64,000 nt of DNA from Leptodactylus fallax (taxonomy: Eukaryota; Chordata; Amphibia; Anura; Leptodactylidae). The stretch is from NCBI GenBank assembly GCA_947044405.1, contig CAMRHE010000028.1:4988501-5052500 (forward strand), in the 5' to 3' direction. The position numbers and the translations under genes are program-made. Under the pieces are notes generated by a model. It was given only the letters and a program-made list of their open reading frames with translations, made no database searches and was not told the origin of the DNA. Below are positions 1-63,297 of the stretch, piece after piece (position 1 is the first letter of the stretch; each line of letters opens with the position of its first letter).

Positions 1-215
1 TGTTTGAAGAGGCTGCAGCGTTCATGTGAATGCTGCAGCATCTTCACTGCTTACCAAGCACAGCGCCGTACATTGCATCGTGGCTGTGCTTGGTATTGCA
101 GCTCAGCTCCATTGACTTGAATGGGACTGAGCTATGATCATAAATCTGATGTCACATGGCCTGTGAAGTGGACGCATCAATTAAAAAAGTTCCAGAAAAT
201 CCCTTTAGGCCTTCA
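1..215. repeat. Dispersed repeat family A, copy 1 (truncated by the window edge)
   Basis: Contains the phrases 'accaagcacagcgccgtaca', 'ttggtattgcagctcagctc' and 'aatgggactgagct', which recur near 3.4, 20.1 and 40.7 kb, with weaker relatives near 10.1 and 33.2 kb. It lies in an FMNL2 intron. The copies often begin with a 'aaaggggttttccagg'-type end and contain a short inverted repeat around 'taggtcatcaatatcaga', which suggests a non-autonomous palindromic element. I cannot name the family. Confidence 0.7.
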
Positions 216-780
216 CAGCGGCACATGGAGCCCCTACGTCTTCTTGCCATGGAGTTGTGAGCTATATGCTACCTCTGCATGGAACCGTATTATGGAGGTA
301 TTCCGCCATAGCTGTGCTGTAAGGGGAGAATACATCCATAATATGGCATCTGAAGGAAACCCAACGGATCGGTATCTGTCATGTGATATGCAGAAATATG
401 CCAGTATACACACCTGTAGTGATAATCTAGCTGGATCACTTCATTGTACAGTACAAACGATATAGTGCACTGCCATACTGCTCCTCTACTTTGCACGGAT
501 GAGGGGGCAGCCATTTTGGACAGTGGGCGAAGTATCTCCTCCATAGGAGAGTGCTTAGAAATTGGGATATAAGACCCAAAAACCCCTTATATAGTAATTT
601 AAGAAGGGCCTGTCCACTCTCCAGACGTATCTGTGTTAGTAAATACTTGCACTCCTAGAATGTCAATTCTGGAGCCTCTGCATCGTTTTGTTATATTGTT
701 CCTCCTGGAAATGTTTGAATAAATAATAAAGTGTTACCTCTTGTTAATCTTCTCTGTGTTTTGTCTTCATCCCATCTTAG
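216..780. other. FMNL2 intron sequence, nothing recognised
   Basis: Intronic sequence up to the acceptor at 779-780. No repeat, RNA gene or conserved coding segment is recognised. The open frames here lack splice context and protein similarity. Confidence 0.5.
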
Positions 781-21232
<20,452 letters not shown>

Positions 21233-21447
21233 GCTGGAGCCCCCCCTACCCCCCTCTTGTAAACCAGCGGGTGTGTGTGACGGGAGAAGGACCGGTATCC
21301 CTCACCGCTGACGCACAACGCCGCCATCTTGACTGCACCTTCATTGAACGGCAAAGGGCTCAAACTGATAAAAAAAAAAATAAAAAAAATACAAAAAGAC
21401 TACATCCAGGATGACGCTGTGAGCCGGGACCTCAGCTCCGTGCAGAA

Positions 21448-21449
<2 letters not shown>

Positions 21450-21503
<54 letters not shown>
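21450..21503. repeat. (TA)n microsatellite
   Basis: About 26 uninterrupted TA units, 218 bp downstream of the canonical FMNL2 stop, inside the inferred 3' UTR. Confidence 0.95.
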
Positions 21504-21506
<3 letters not shown>

Positions 21507-22884
21507 CCAATTGTAGCTAACAAGTGCCTAAATCCTACATACCTGCTCAAACGAGTCCGAGCAATACAACTTGGTTTGATCAGGTATTTACACCAATACG
21601 TTACTCAGTATTTTTAACCAAAATGTAAAATACATAATTTTTTATTTTTTTTTGTTACATATGACTTGAACGAGTGGTTGGTAATGGCCGACGCAGGATT
21701 CACCTTGGTTTGTAAATAAGTAATACCGGTGTACGGACCGGACGTGGAACGTACGAGGGCGTCACAAGCGTCTGCGGGCCGTGGTTTAAAAACAGATAAA
21801 AAAAACAATGGGGTTTGGTGCTTTACATTGCACTTAAAGGTCAATCCAATTCAAGGGCTTATGTTGAGAGTGAAGGACTTAAAAAAGAGAAAACTGCACC
21901 TTTAAGAGAAGTAGATGATAGTGTTGTAATACGCTTTTATTTTATATGAGATTATGTCCTGAGTATTTTATTTCCGTGCAGCGGCCGGAGCCTGCGCCAT
22001 TACACATGACGATTTTTGTAATGATTTACTAGACAGTATTAGGCTTGGGAAGGAAGGTCATTGCCATAACCGGACCTAAAGATTGGTAAAGAGCTACTAC
22101 TCCCATCCTCTTCCAACTATAAAGCAGACTGGGTACAGACAATGGTACTGCATGTGTTTTTGGAACTATAACTCCCAGCATGCTGAAGAATGTGATACGG
22201 TCTGTATGTAAAGGAATGCACCAATATTTTTTATTTTTTTTATATATATTTCAGTTTAAAACTACAGAAAAAAGTTGGGTGACTTTTTTTTTCTTCTCAT
22301 TTCACATCACGGCACTTGCGATACAGACCCATAGACACTGGGTCTATAATAATGCAAAAACTTGTGGGTCACCATATAAAATATGGGGTACAGGACAGGC
22401 CCATGGAATGCTAAGAGCGTCAGGAATCCGAACAGTAAAAACTGTTTACGCAAAACAAAAAATTCTAAAAATAATAATAAAATAATAATAATATTATAAT
22501 AATAATAGACACTTTGTTTGGAATTTCTTACCCCTTCCCGATCTATTCACATGCTTGCACGTTGACCATACGGTGAGCAGGTGAGGCAATCACGTGTTCA
22601 CCACCATAGTGACATCATTACAATGGGCAGGCCCGCTGACATGTATTGCCCGGAAGGCAGGTAAACAAATGTGGTGGAGTGATCGGCGATCAGCTAAAAA
22701 ACAGGAATCACATACGGAAGATTAGTGAGAATTTTTGCGTTTTCAGCAGTGGCTGGAACCACAGAGAGTTTTTCGTGCTACAAATCATTCCTTTATACTT
22801 CCTCTTCCTTTTGTGTCCACTCCTGAATTTTGGCACTGAAAACAGTCTTAAAGGGAGTGTCCCCAGAACCCAGCCCCGCAGATA

Positions 22885-23110
22885 GATGATGTTGTTTGAT
22901 TCAGGTGACCATAATCTAGTTTCCCCTTTTGAATTTCTGGCCGGGTTACCGAGATATTGCTGTTTTTGTCAATACACAAAGGAGCTCTTTGGAGCAACAA
23001 GGGTGCTGCCATTGCACCAAAGAGGTAAGTGGCCACGCCCTTGTTGCTCCAAAGCGCTCATGTGCATGTTGACCAAAACACCAGCATGTCTGTAACAGAC
23101 GTTGCGATTC
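22885..23110. repeat. Repeat family F, copy 1
   Basis: 'tcaatacacaaaggagctct', 'ttggagcaacaagg' and the inverted 'ccttgttgctccaaag' form a foldback centred near 23020. Related wording occurs at 62475-62590 ('gaatacacaaattcac', 'tttggagcaagg') and near 39690-39730. Confidence 0.6.
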
Positions 23111-24978
23111 ACAAAGGGAAAACACTTGTTGGGTTGTGGTGATGCTAAGGCGAGGTTCACAACCATTGGAGACTGTCACCGAAAATCGCTGGAGAGAATA
23201 GTCCTGCACAAAGGATTTCTTTCTCTACCACTTTGTTTCAAAACATCGCACCCTATTATAGTCAACGGGCTCTGCCGGCCTCCACCACATTTTTAGCAGT
23301 CCACCTCTCTGTTGTTCGGGTCCCCGACAGCCTTGAATGACGAAGTGTGAACCTAACGTTACCGATCTGCAGGGCTTGGGTTCCCTTTAAAATTTGGGCC
23401 ACACATTATCTGCAGATGTCGCTTTTACTAACATTCCAGTTCCCACAATGCACTGCACAGAAAGTGAATGGAGGAGGAAAAAAATTAGCACAAGACAGTA
23501 AAAAAAAAAGTACTGGTAAAGTCACGCAACTATTTTTTGTCGATTTAAACTCTACAAAGCGAAAAGAAAATCTCAACTTTTTGACAACTGAAATGTTGAG
23601 CTTTTCTTTTAGGCTGGAGCTACATGGAGATTTTTTGTAGCATTAATATTTCATTTTAACAATTGAGTGACTGCTGCAGTCCTCAAGACTACCGGCGTGT
23701 ACCGCAACTCCATCGGTGGCGCTACAAAAAGTCTTAGAAGGGTAGTATGAAATTAGGGAAAAGGGGGCTGGGTGTTTTTGTTTTTTTCCCATTTAGTTGA
23801 ATAATTTCTTGAAAAGTGGTCAGATAGGACAACTCTATTCTAATATCTCATACTACCCCTTTAAGACAAACGGCAATGACCGGCACAGGTTTGTTCTGCA
23901 GATGGAGGAATCGGATCTACAAGATTTATTTTATGGCCAGATGAGACCACTAAGTGAACATGTCTGTCAATTACTTCGGTTTACTTCCCTTAATCCCATA
24001 AAGCAGGACACGAAATTTAATTTACGCTCATAACAGACTCCATTTCCTTTTATCAGCACACATCGTTCCATTGCGGCTGACTTTGATAGTTCACTAACTG
24101 GTTTATTGTAAAATAATAAAAAATTAAATAAATTGTATAGTATTTAACCCACTACAGAGGAGACTTACAGCGTTACTTTTCTTTCTCATTGGTTCCATTA
24201 AAAAGTTTAAAAAAAATAAAATAAAATTTTTGAAAAAAAAAAAAAAAATATATAAAAAAAAAAATTTGCACGTGCAAGAATGTGTAAGGTCTGGTAAACA
24301 TTCGCTCTGGTTAAAGTTTTTAAAAAAACATCAGGATTTTTTTTTTTTCTGCTAAATTTTTATTTAACTATTTCCAGATTTCTTCTCCTCGGATATTCTG
24401 TAGTTTTATGATGATGGGTTTTTAAATGTACAGATATTTTGCTACAAAGTTGGTGCAGTTTTTTATGTTTTTTGTTTTATACTTAATTCCCGGTTTAGCC
24501 GCTGACTGATAATGTAAATATTGTTTAAAAAAAAAATAATAAAATGGCATCGCCTGTGCTATACAATCTGAATGTTATTTTAACTTATAGTTTTTCATTA
24601 TTTTTTTTTTTTTATATTTAACTAAATGAAAATCAGTCGCAGCATCGGCTTTACCTGAACGGATTATTTTTCTTGTGTACAACTGCCTATACATGTTACA
24701 TTTGCACACTTGTGTGTACTTTACCTGCTGGGGAGAACATGCCAATAAGGGGGCGTAATATGGTTTTTCTAATAACAGATATTGTAGAGATGAAATAATT
24801 TCCTGAATTGATAAAAAATGATCTAAACATAAAATTGAAACAATTAAAGAACTAATATAAATCTTAGCTTACGGTGATGTCAGGACGTTGGCATGTTTTC
24901 TTTAGTGTAACTCCAGCTACTTAGTAATTCTAGAAACACTCCATGTTATGTTTCTGCTCTGTCCATTGCCTATGATCA

Positions 24979-24984
24979 AATAAA
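24979..24984 (+). terminator. FMNL2: Candidate distal poly(A) signal of FMNL2
   Basis: AATAAA in an AT-rich context at the end of a long open 3' UTR. A second AATAAA at 24538-24543 could act as a proximal signal. Confidence 0.5.
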
Positions 24985-25097
24985 CTATTTACACTACTAC
25001 GCCATAATGGTCTCATTACTTAAAAAAAAAAACCCTAATGGGGCACTTTAAGAAAAAAAAAACAAAAAAAAACAATCCAGAAATATCATATATTAAA

Positions 25098-25450
25098 GTC
25101 GACTTTCACCACCTCCACCTCTTTGCATCCTTCAATACTCCCTGCTTCACTGATTCCGGCACAGTTGGAATTTTTTCTCTAGCCCCCACCGTTCCCGAGC
25201 AATCTGTGCAGTTAGTTTCAACACGATCAGGCTCTCTACTATCAGATGGGCGGTCCCTGTCCCTCTTCTCCAGCCCAGGACCGCCCACCTGATCGTAGAG
25301 AGCTTAACTAACATATCGTGTGCTGAAAGTAACAGCATTGATTGCTCAGGAACGGTGCAGGATAGAGATAAAATTCCAACCGTGCAGGAATCAGTGAAGC
25401 AGGGACTATTAAAGGATGCAGAGGTAGAGATGGTGAAAGGGCCCCTTTAA
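25098..25450. repeat. Palindromic repeat family C, copy 3
   Basis: Arms 'cccccaccgttcccgagca' near 25182 and 'tgctcaggaacggtgcagg' near 25344, with terminal 'tttcaccacctccacctctt' and 'agaggtagagatggtgaaag'. It is close to complete. Confidence 0.8.
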
Positions 25451-26028
25451 TATATGGTATTTCTTGGGTTGGTGAAAGGTCCTCTTTAAAGTAGCAAGTA
25501 TTCCAGATATTTGATCCCAGCTCAGTTGCCTCCATACATTTTCGGCCCATGTATTATGGGCAGCTGTGTCATGTGGTCACCAGTCGGACTACCAGTCCAA
25601 AGCTTGCTCTAATGTGTAGACAGGAAGTCAGTCTCTCCTATGTGAAGGACTTCCTGTGAACTACAGGATTACATCAGCATCTACTAAATTCCTCCTAGCA
25701 GGATTAGGGTTTAGTTTACTAGTATGCAAGGATATGTGCAGTTCTAAAGGAGTCACCATAGAGAGGAAGGCCCCAAGCAGAGAGGTTTCCTTTATGAGCC
25801 AGGATGGCGAGGAGTACTACAATGGCTTCATACATTAATAGCCATAAGGTAATACTACATTTCCACTGTGGCAGCTCCTGCAGGACCAGTGTCTGGCTGG
25901 CATACCGTGACAAAAATATGGAGCCTAGCAGTGTGCAAGGAGAAAGTCTTGCAACATTCAGCGGACTGCTGCGCCATCCACATTCTGAAAGGGGGTCAAC
26001 TAGGATGAGATAGCACCAAAACACACCC

Positions 26029-26622
26029 AGTGGCGTAACTAGAAATGGCTGGGCCCCAAGGTGAACATTTGACATGGCAAACCCCCCCCCCCCCCCGCAT
26101 AAATCGCATTCCTGCACACACTATTATGCGCCATAGTGGCCCCTGCACACAATACTATGCCCCATAGTGGCTCCCTACCCACAGTAGTATGCCCCATAGT
26201 GGCCCCCTACCCACAGTAGTATGCCCCATAGTGGACCACGCATGAACGATTATTATACTCTGGGGTCTCTTCAGACCCCAGAGTATAATAATGGGAGACC
26301 CAAGGGAGGATACAAACATAAAAAAACAATGCTACTTACCTCTTCCTGGCTCCGCTGCACTCCTGTGCGCTATTTCGGCCATCTTCAATGTTGGAGCAGA
26401 TCTCGCGTGAGTGAGGCCGACGTTGCGACGCATAATGACGTCAGCTGACGTCTGGGACGTCACCAAACAGGCCGAAGCCTGCAGTGCATAGGAGAGGTGA
26501 GTATAATAATAAGTGTTTGTGGGGTTCGTGGTAGCGGCTGCCACAGGGCTCCGGGTCCCAGGCCCCATAATGTTCCAGGCTCTGTGGCTGCTGCTACCCC
26601 AATATTTATGCCCCTGCCCAGA
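26029..26622. repeat. Repeat family G, longest copy, with a central perfect hairpin
   Basis: The left end 'cagtggcgtaactagaaat' and the right end near 'atttatgcccctgccc' resemble an imperfect inverted pair. Inside are a C13-14 run (about 26083-26097), three and a half 32-bp tandem units starting 'gccccatagtggc' (26125-26232), and a perfect 20-bp-arm hairpin at 26249-26292. It has no coding capacity and looks like a non-autonomous DNA transposon. Confidence 0.6.
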
Positions 26623-27599
26623 TCAAAATGTCAGATTGCTGCAAACCTCATCCTGCAGTTCTATTTCAGGCAGATATGTAAACGATTAGACACTGGGTCT
26701 TCCACAAGGGGGTGTAAAAGTGCTTCCCTGCTGCCCTATAAAGGCTCAGAGGGTACTTTAGGGTAGTGTTCCTCTTGGAGAGATAGTTGACTGCTAGACA
26801 TGCCTCTTTATGACATATTTTGAAAACATCCTGCCCAGTTGACAAACTTTCAGTGGGAGCTCATCATTGGCCTGAGAGAAACAGGAGGCATATGTGGGAA
26901 TACAAAAAACAGGTATACTTTATTAGTTTGAAGAAAGGGGTTCTGCATACCCCAAAACATGTTCCTATGCAGAGTCTAAATATATCAAGGTAATTTTCTA
27001 CAAGCATCACCCACCAGCCTTTGTGTGGCCCCCATTGTGATGGTTTTGCGCCTCTAGCAAACTACTTAGGATTTTTCCCATAGTTCCAAGCACAGTGGAT
27101 AAGTGAGGGGACACCGATCACCAGAGAGAACTGATTGATTCATCAACTAGCAGAAGCAGCTCCTGCAGTTTTCTTTCTACATCTAGACACAGGGGGTGTC
27201 GTCATTACACCCCCTTCTTCCCATCTATAGTGATGGATCCAGGATCTGATGACAGTCCACTTTAAGTATGGAAGCCTCGTGGCGAGTGCTGCAACCCTGC
27301 TGGTGTGATGATGTGGAGGCCATCACATAGGACAGTCGATTACCCCTAGTAGTAATACGAGGACAATAACAGCTCGGTGATGTGTACAGGACATCCTGCA
27401 GCCACATGTGTTGTCTCCAATGGCAGGATGGACAATGGTATTTTGCAGCAGGATAACGCTCACCGACACACGCACACACACACACACGAGTTCCCCAGGA
27501 ATACCTCTACCAGATTACAACACTTCCCGCTCCTGTCCAGTCAAAACAATTATCACCAATCCACTATTTATGCAACATCACCAACCTACAAATGTGCAG

Positions 27600-29190
27600 G
27601 ACCTACAGGCCCAGCTGTAACATCTGAGGTAAATGTACTGCAGGATACCATACAGAGCCTGTATACCTCCATGTCCTGCCGTATCTCATCTTGTATCCAG
27701 ACTACAGGCCCAGCTGTAACATCTGTGGTAAATGTACTGCAGGATACCATACAGAACCTGTATACCTCCATGTCCTGCCGTATCTCATCTTGTATCCAGA
27801 CTACAGGCCCAGCTGTAACATCTGAGGTAAATGTACTGCAGGATACCATACAGAACCTGTATACCTCCATGTCCTGCCGTATCTCATCTTGTATCCAGAC
27901 TACAGAACCAGCTGTAACATCTGTGGTAAATGTACTGCAGGATACCATACAGAGCCTGTATACCTCCATGTCCTGCCGTATCTCATCTTGTATCCAGACT
28001 ACAGGCCCAGCTGTAACATCTGTGGTAAATGTACTGCAGGATACCATACAGAACCTGTATACCTCCATGTCCTGCCGTATCTCATCTTGTATCCAGACTA
28101 CAGGCCCAGCTGTAACATCTGTGGTAAATGTACTGCAGGATACCATACAGAACCTGTATACCTCCATGTCCTACCGTATCTCATCTTGTATCCAGACTAC
28201 AGGCCCTGCTGTAACATCTGTGGTAAATGTACTGCAGGATACCATACAGAACCTGTATACCTCCATGTCCTGCCGTATCTCATCTTGTATCCAGACTACA
28301 GGTCCGGCTGTAACATCTGTGGTAAATGTACTGCAGGATACCATACAGAACCTGTATACCTCTATGTCCTGCCGTATCTCATCTTGTATCCAGACTACAG
28401 GTCCAGCTGTAACATCTGTGGTAAATGTACTGCAGGATACCATACAGAGCCTGTATACCTCCATGTCCTGCCGTATCTCATCTTGTATCCAGACTACAGG
28501 TCCTGCTGTAACATCTGTGGTAAATGTACTGCAGGATACCATACAGATCCTGTATACCTCCATGTCCTGCCGTATCTCATCTTGTATCCAGGCTACAAGT
28601 CCAGCTGTAACATCTGTGGTAAATATACTGCAGGATACCATACAGAACCTGTATACCTCCATGTCCTGCCGTATCTCATCTTGTATCCAGGCTACAGACC
28701 CAGCTGTAACATCTGTGGTAAATGTACTGCAGGATACCATACAGAGCCTGTATACCTCCATGTCCTGCCGTATCTCATCTTGTATCCAGACTACAGACCC
28801 AGCTGTAACATCTGTGGTAAATGTACTGTAGGATACCATACAGAACGTGTATACCTCCATGTCCTGCTGTATCTCATCTTGTATCCAGACTACAGGCCTA
28901 CCTGTAACATCTGTGGTAAATGTACTGCAGGATACCATACAGAGCCTGTATACCTCCATGTCCTGCCGTATCTCATCTTGTATCCAGACTACAGGCCCAG
29001 CTGTAACATCTGTGGTAAATGTACTGCATGATACCATACAGAACCTGTATACCTCCATGTCCTGCCGTATCTCATCTTGTATCCAGACTACAGGCCCAGC
29101 TGTAACACCTGTGGTAAATGTACTGCAGGATACCATACAGAACGTGTATACCTCCATGTCCTGCTGTACCTCATCTTGTATCCAGGGTAG
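27600..29190. repeat. 99-bp minisatellite, about 16 units
   Basis: The unit includes 'ctgtaacatctgtggtaaat', 'gtactgcaggataccataca', 'tgtatacctccatgtcctgc' and 'cgtatctcatcttgtatcca'. Units differ at only a few positions. Because 99 is 33 codons, several frames on both strands stay open for hundreds of codons (for example + 27377-28831 and - 28171-29337). No signal, splice site or known domain supports translation. It lies between the convergent 3' ends of FMNL2 and PRPF40A. Confidence 0.95.
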
Positions 29191-29276
29191 ATGTACTGTG
29201 CAATATTTCACAGGAAGGCAGACACTCCAGGCATTGTAGATAACTATACTGCTAGGAGTCTCCTCACACAGGGGGA

Positions 29277-29460
29277 TATTTATGAAGACTGACGTATACA
29301 ACACTAGTCTCCATATCCCCAAATTCATTTGTGACAAGGTGCAGACCCCTCCATAAATGTGGAGGCTCCTCTGCCGGGCCGTCCGTCTTAGATGGTATTA
29401 CTGCCAGCATGTAGTAAATTGGCATAAATGATATTAAATCTAACATAACTCCTACATCAC
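29277..29460. repeat. Repeat family J, copy 2
   Basis: 'gggggatatttatgaagact' and 'taaattggcataaatgatatt' form the imperfectly inverted ends. Relatives are at 9740-9960, 59040-59260 and 63838-64000. Confidence 0.5.
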
Positions 29461-29662
29461 AGTCTGAGGCCATTACTATTCACTGAACAATTGTGAGCAA
29501 AGCCTCTGCGGCATAAACTGTGTGAACAGACACTTACATTGCCGTTGTGACGTCCAGACCGGCGTTATTATAATCTCCTTTCTACATGGTCAATTCCTAT
29601 AAAATGCCCTAATGTAAAATAAATACTGGAATAAATACTAAGCACAAACTAAAAGACAAGGC

Positions 29663-29668
29663 TTTAAT
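29663..29668 (-). terminator. PRPF40A: Candidate poly(A) signal of PRPF40A
   Basis: On the minus strand the sequence reads ATTAAA, about 460 bp beyond the stop codon at 30128-30130. Minus-strand 3' UTR sequence (30127 down to about 29645) contains a purine/pyrimidine run but no other gene. Confidence 0.5.
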
Positions 29669-30127
29669 ACTTCATAAAAATGTACAAAAATAGCCCAGTC
29701 AGAAGAATGTTCACCACAGAATCATCACTGGAGGAACGAAAGGCGCAAAGAAAATGGAATATAAAAAAATAAGATTCTGCTGAAACCAGAATTATAGTCT
29801 GATCCCCCACCGCCCGCCCAGAGCCATTGGGGATAAATAGATACTGTCCTAAACAAGGTCAATTTAATGGTCACAAATCAGGTGGCACATTCTGTTATTG
29901 GGGACTTAAGGCAAGTATTGGGGGAAAAGGAAAAAAAAAAAAAAGAAAGAAAAAAAGTGAAATTTACAACTTGGAGCTTTAAACATTGAGTAGATTCTCC
30001 AATGGAGATAATTCTTTGTACACTGAGCAGCGGTGAAAATCCAAAGTCGGACAATTCCCTGCTAGAATTGAGAAGAATTAGGTATTTGTCACATTTTGTT
30101 GTAAACATATTTGGTAATGTGATGTTC

Positions 30128-61391
<31,264 letters not shown>

Positions 61392-61690
61392 GATGTCTCC
61401 TCTCCGGCCCTGCCGCCTCCCAGCAAAGACAACGCGTATTGGTCCCCGGCACAGGACTAACGTTGTGTGACGTAGTTACGGCGACGCGGATAGGGGAGGG
61501 ACGGAGAGGGCGACAGACAGGCTTAGCCAATAGGATCGCGTCTTGCTCAGCTTGGTTAAGAAGCGCTCGCTGATTGGCTGCTAGGTGTGCGTGACCTGAG
61601 GTGTACACAGCCTGGCTTCACGAGCGGGATTTCATATTTAGCGTTTACTGCGCTGCTGCCTGGGAGCGAGTTATAAGGTATCGGTGAATG
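61392..61690. promoter_or_regulatory. GC-rich divergent promoter region, PRPF40A / ARL6IP6
   Basis: The segment is GC-rich with many CpG. CCAAT boxes occur in both senses: 'tagccaatagg' (61524-61534) and 'ctgattggctg' (61570-61580). A CRE-like TGACGTA lies at 61468-61474. PRPF40A exon 1 lies at its left edge. A donor-like 'aag gtatcgg' near 61677-61684 could end a noncoding first exon of ARL6IP6. Transcription starts are inferred. Confidence 0.6.
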
Positions 61691-61979
61691 AACGGTCCCT
61701 CACACTAACACCAGCGCTGGTCCCTAATGGCGGCCTACACTACCTCATAACCTCACTGTCAGACAGGTCTATAGACTGGCGGCTAGAATCATCTCAGTGA
61801 CCCGGGTTACTGCCCAGAAATTTTTACAAGCCAAAATAGTCAACCATATTGTGCCCTGATGCTTATATTTACTGACAATGGTAACCGGGACGAGCTCACT
61901 CCAATACGGATGGTACATGTCAATCTCCCGCTCAGCGGCTGACTGGCGGAGGGATACCCGCGACTAGAGCGATCCTGCA

Positions 61980-61989
61980 GCGCATGCGC
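61980..61989. promoter_or_regulatory. NRF1-like site GCGCATGCGC
   Basis: Perfect palindromic core of the NRF1 consensus between the divergent PRPF40A and ARL6IP6 genes. A second identical core is at 62659-62668. Confidence 0.5.
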
Positions 61990-62224
61990 AGTATCTAGGA
62001 GAGGAAAAAAAGTCCCTTCCCTGCGGAGGAATTCCGTTATTAATAAATCACTTATTAACCTCAAAGTACAGTATATTTGTTGGATTTTTGTGAGAAAATT
62101 TACCTAAAACCCATATAAAACAAAAAAAAAACTCAATACTGATGTTATTTACAGCCAGAAGATAAATTGTAGGGTTGTGTTGCAAATATCTGCACATATG
62201 TAAAGCTATAGATTGGCCACTGGC

Positions 62225-62330
62225 CGTAAAGGCTTACAATCTACTTTGGTTTAGTTTTTTTTATTTCACCTATTTAGGCCAGTTGTACAGCGCTAAGGAA
62301 TCCATTGGCGCTATATAAAGGTTATTACAG
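62225..62330. repeat. LINE-like 3' tail fragment
   Basis: 'ggcttacaatctactttgg' and 'ttgtacagcgctaaggaatc' followed by 'attggcgctatataaagg' match the tail of the 47555-48185 element in the opposite orientation. Confidence 0.55.
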
Positions 62331-62474
62331 TAGTCGTCCATAGCAACCAGTCAATAGAAGCCGCTTAAAAATTTAAAGGGCCATCAGATCCATTCATATA
62401 ACACCGGCCCCTCAGATGGGTCAGTGTCCGCTGAAGGCGGACGTCTTTTCCCCCGCGTTGATCCATGTCTCTGT

Positions 62475-62590
62475 TTCTGAGATATATCTGTTTTTGTGAA
62501 TACACAAATTCACTGTTTGGAGCAAGGAGGGCCTCGCCATTGTCTCAAAAAGCTAGCAAAACTGCCCTCCGTCCTCCTCTAGCTTCTCTG
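62475..62590. repeat. Repeat family F fragment
   Basis: 'tctgagatatatctgttttt', 'gtgaatacacaaattcac' and 'tttggagcaaggagg' resemble 22930-23010. It is partial. Confidence 0.45.
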
Positions 62591-62658
62591 GTTGACAGGG
62601 CCAGGCAGTGTAGATGAAATATCACCTGGCCCTGAGTTGTCGCGTCGCCGCTCTTTCA

Positions 62659-62668
62659 GCGCATGCGC
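62659..62668. promoter_or_regulatory. NRF1-like site GCGCATGCGC
   Basis: Second copy of the palindromic NRF1 core, 266 bp upstream of the ARL6IP6 start codon. A role in ARL6IP6 transcription is inferred. Confidence 0.5.
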
Positions 62669-62933
62669 AGTACAGCCGTGAAGCTCGCCAGGTCCTATCA
62701 GCTGTAATTGATAGTTGCCAACAAACAGACACCAGGACCTAGGAGAAGCCACAAAAATTTTTGGTCAAGGCCACACCCGTAGGGGGAATGACCATGTCCC
62801 TTCTGGACTTTGCCACGCCGCTGTTCTTGTGACAGGGTCAGTTCCCCCTTCTTTTTTTTCTAGTTACGCCCCTGCTGCCTGGCCTTACATTTGTGATGAC
62901 AGTGACAGATCTTCTGTTTTTCTAGGTTCCTGG

Positions 62934-63297
62934 ATGGACGCCTCATACGTCACCAGCGCCAGGGGGTTAAGGCGCAGTCGTCGCTCCGTCCTGCCTGCCT
63001 CAGCCACATCCTATAGCATTCAAAGCAGAACCAAGCAGGGAGACTTACAGGACGATTCGTTGGTGAGAAATTTGGAAAGTGACTTATCTGAGGCTTCTGC
63101 CACCAAAACGAACAGCCTCAACTCTGTACTGTATCCTGAAACTGAGCAACCGGGACAGAACGGGACAGTGAAGACACAAGTGGTGACCTCTAAGAGAGGC
63201 AAGAGATGGCCGGCCAGACTGTTGTCCATGCTTTGCTGTCTTGTCATTGTCAGCATCCTCGCTGTGCTCTTTGTCGTGTTATATATTGTGGTGCAAG
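62934..63297 (+). CDS. ARL6IP6: ARL6-interacting protein 6 (ARL6IP6), first coding exon, 5' part of the gene
   Basis: Multi-pass ER/nuclear-envelope membrane protein that binds the small GTPase ARL6 (family knowledge; detailed role poorly known). The exon encodes 121 residues plus one base. A polar, Ser/Arg-rich N-terminus (LRRSRRSVLPASATSYS) is followed by KRWPARLLSMLCCLVIVSIL and a hydrophobic run to YIVVQ, the first membrane segment. From memory, human ARL6IP6 has RRWPVQVLSILCSLLFAI at this point, a good match. The donor is CAAG|GTAATG at 63297/63298. ATG 62934 is chosen because an acceptor-like TAG ends at 62925 and upstream in-frame sequence (to 62715) looks repeat-derived. Remaining membrane segments lie beyond the window. 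It is head to head with PRPF40A, as in human. Confidence 0.85.

Larger units (their letters stand above)
21233..25000 (+). other. FMNL2: FMNL2 long 3' UTR (inferred), ending near two poly(A) signals
   Basis: Sequence after the canonical stop is AT-rich with many A/T runs and no further splice-like exon. AATAAA signals lie at 24538-24543 and 24979-24984. The upstream words 'gtaactccagctac' and 'ttgcctatgatc' and the following 'gtctcattact' are compatible with a distal cleavage site near 25.0 kb. The UTR contains a (TA)n tract, a family F repeat (22885-23110) and a diverged family B repeat (23130-23355). The extent is inferred from signals only. Confidence 0.55.
25001..27590. other. Intergenic, between the convergent FMNL2 and PRPF40A genes
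   Basis: Holds a family C copy (25098-25450), unassigned sequence (25450-26028), the family G element (26029-26622) and unassigned sequence to the start of the 99-bp array, including a (CA) stretch at 27466-27486. No exon or RNA gene is supported. Confidence 0.6.

Noticed and set aside
27377..29337. Long open frames (up to 484 codons plus, 388 codons minus) in the 99-bp array
   Set aside because: The unit is exactly 33 codons and free of stops in several frames on both strands, so length carries no coding evidence; no splice, domain or homology support.
62715..62933. N-terminal extension of ARL6IP6 upstream of 62934
   Set aside because: The frame is open, but it includes 'tagttacgcccctgc', a repeat end seen elsewhere in the window, and an acceptor-like site lies at 62921-62925.
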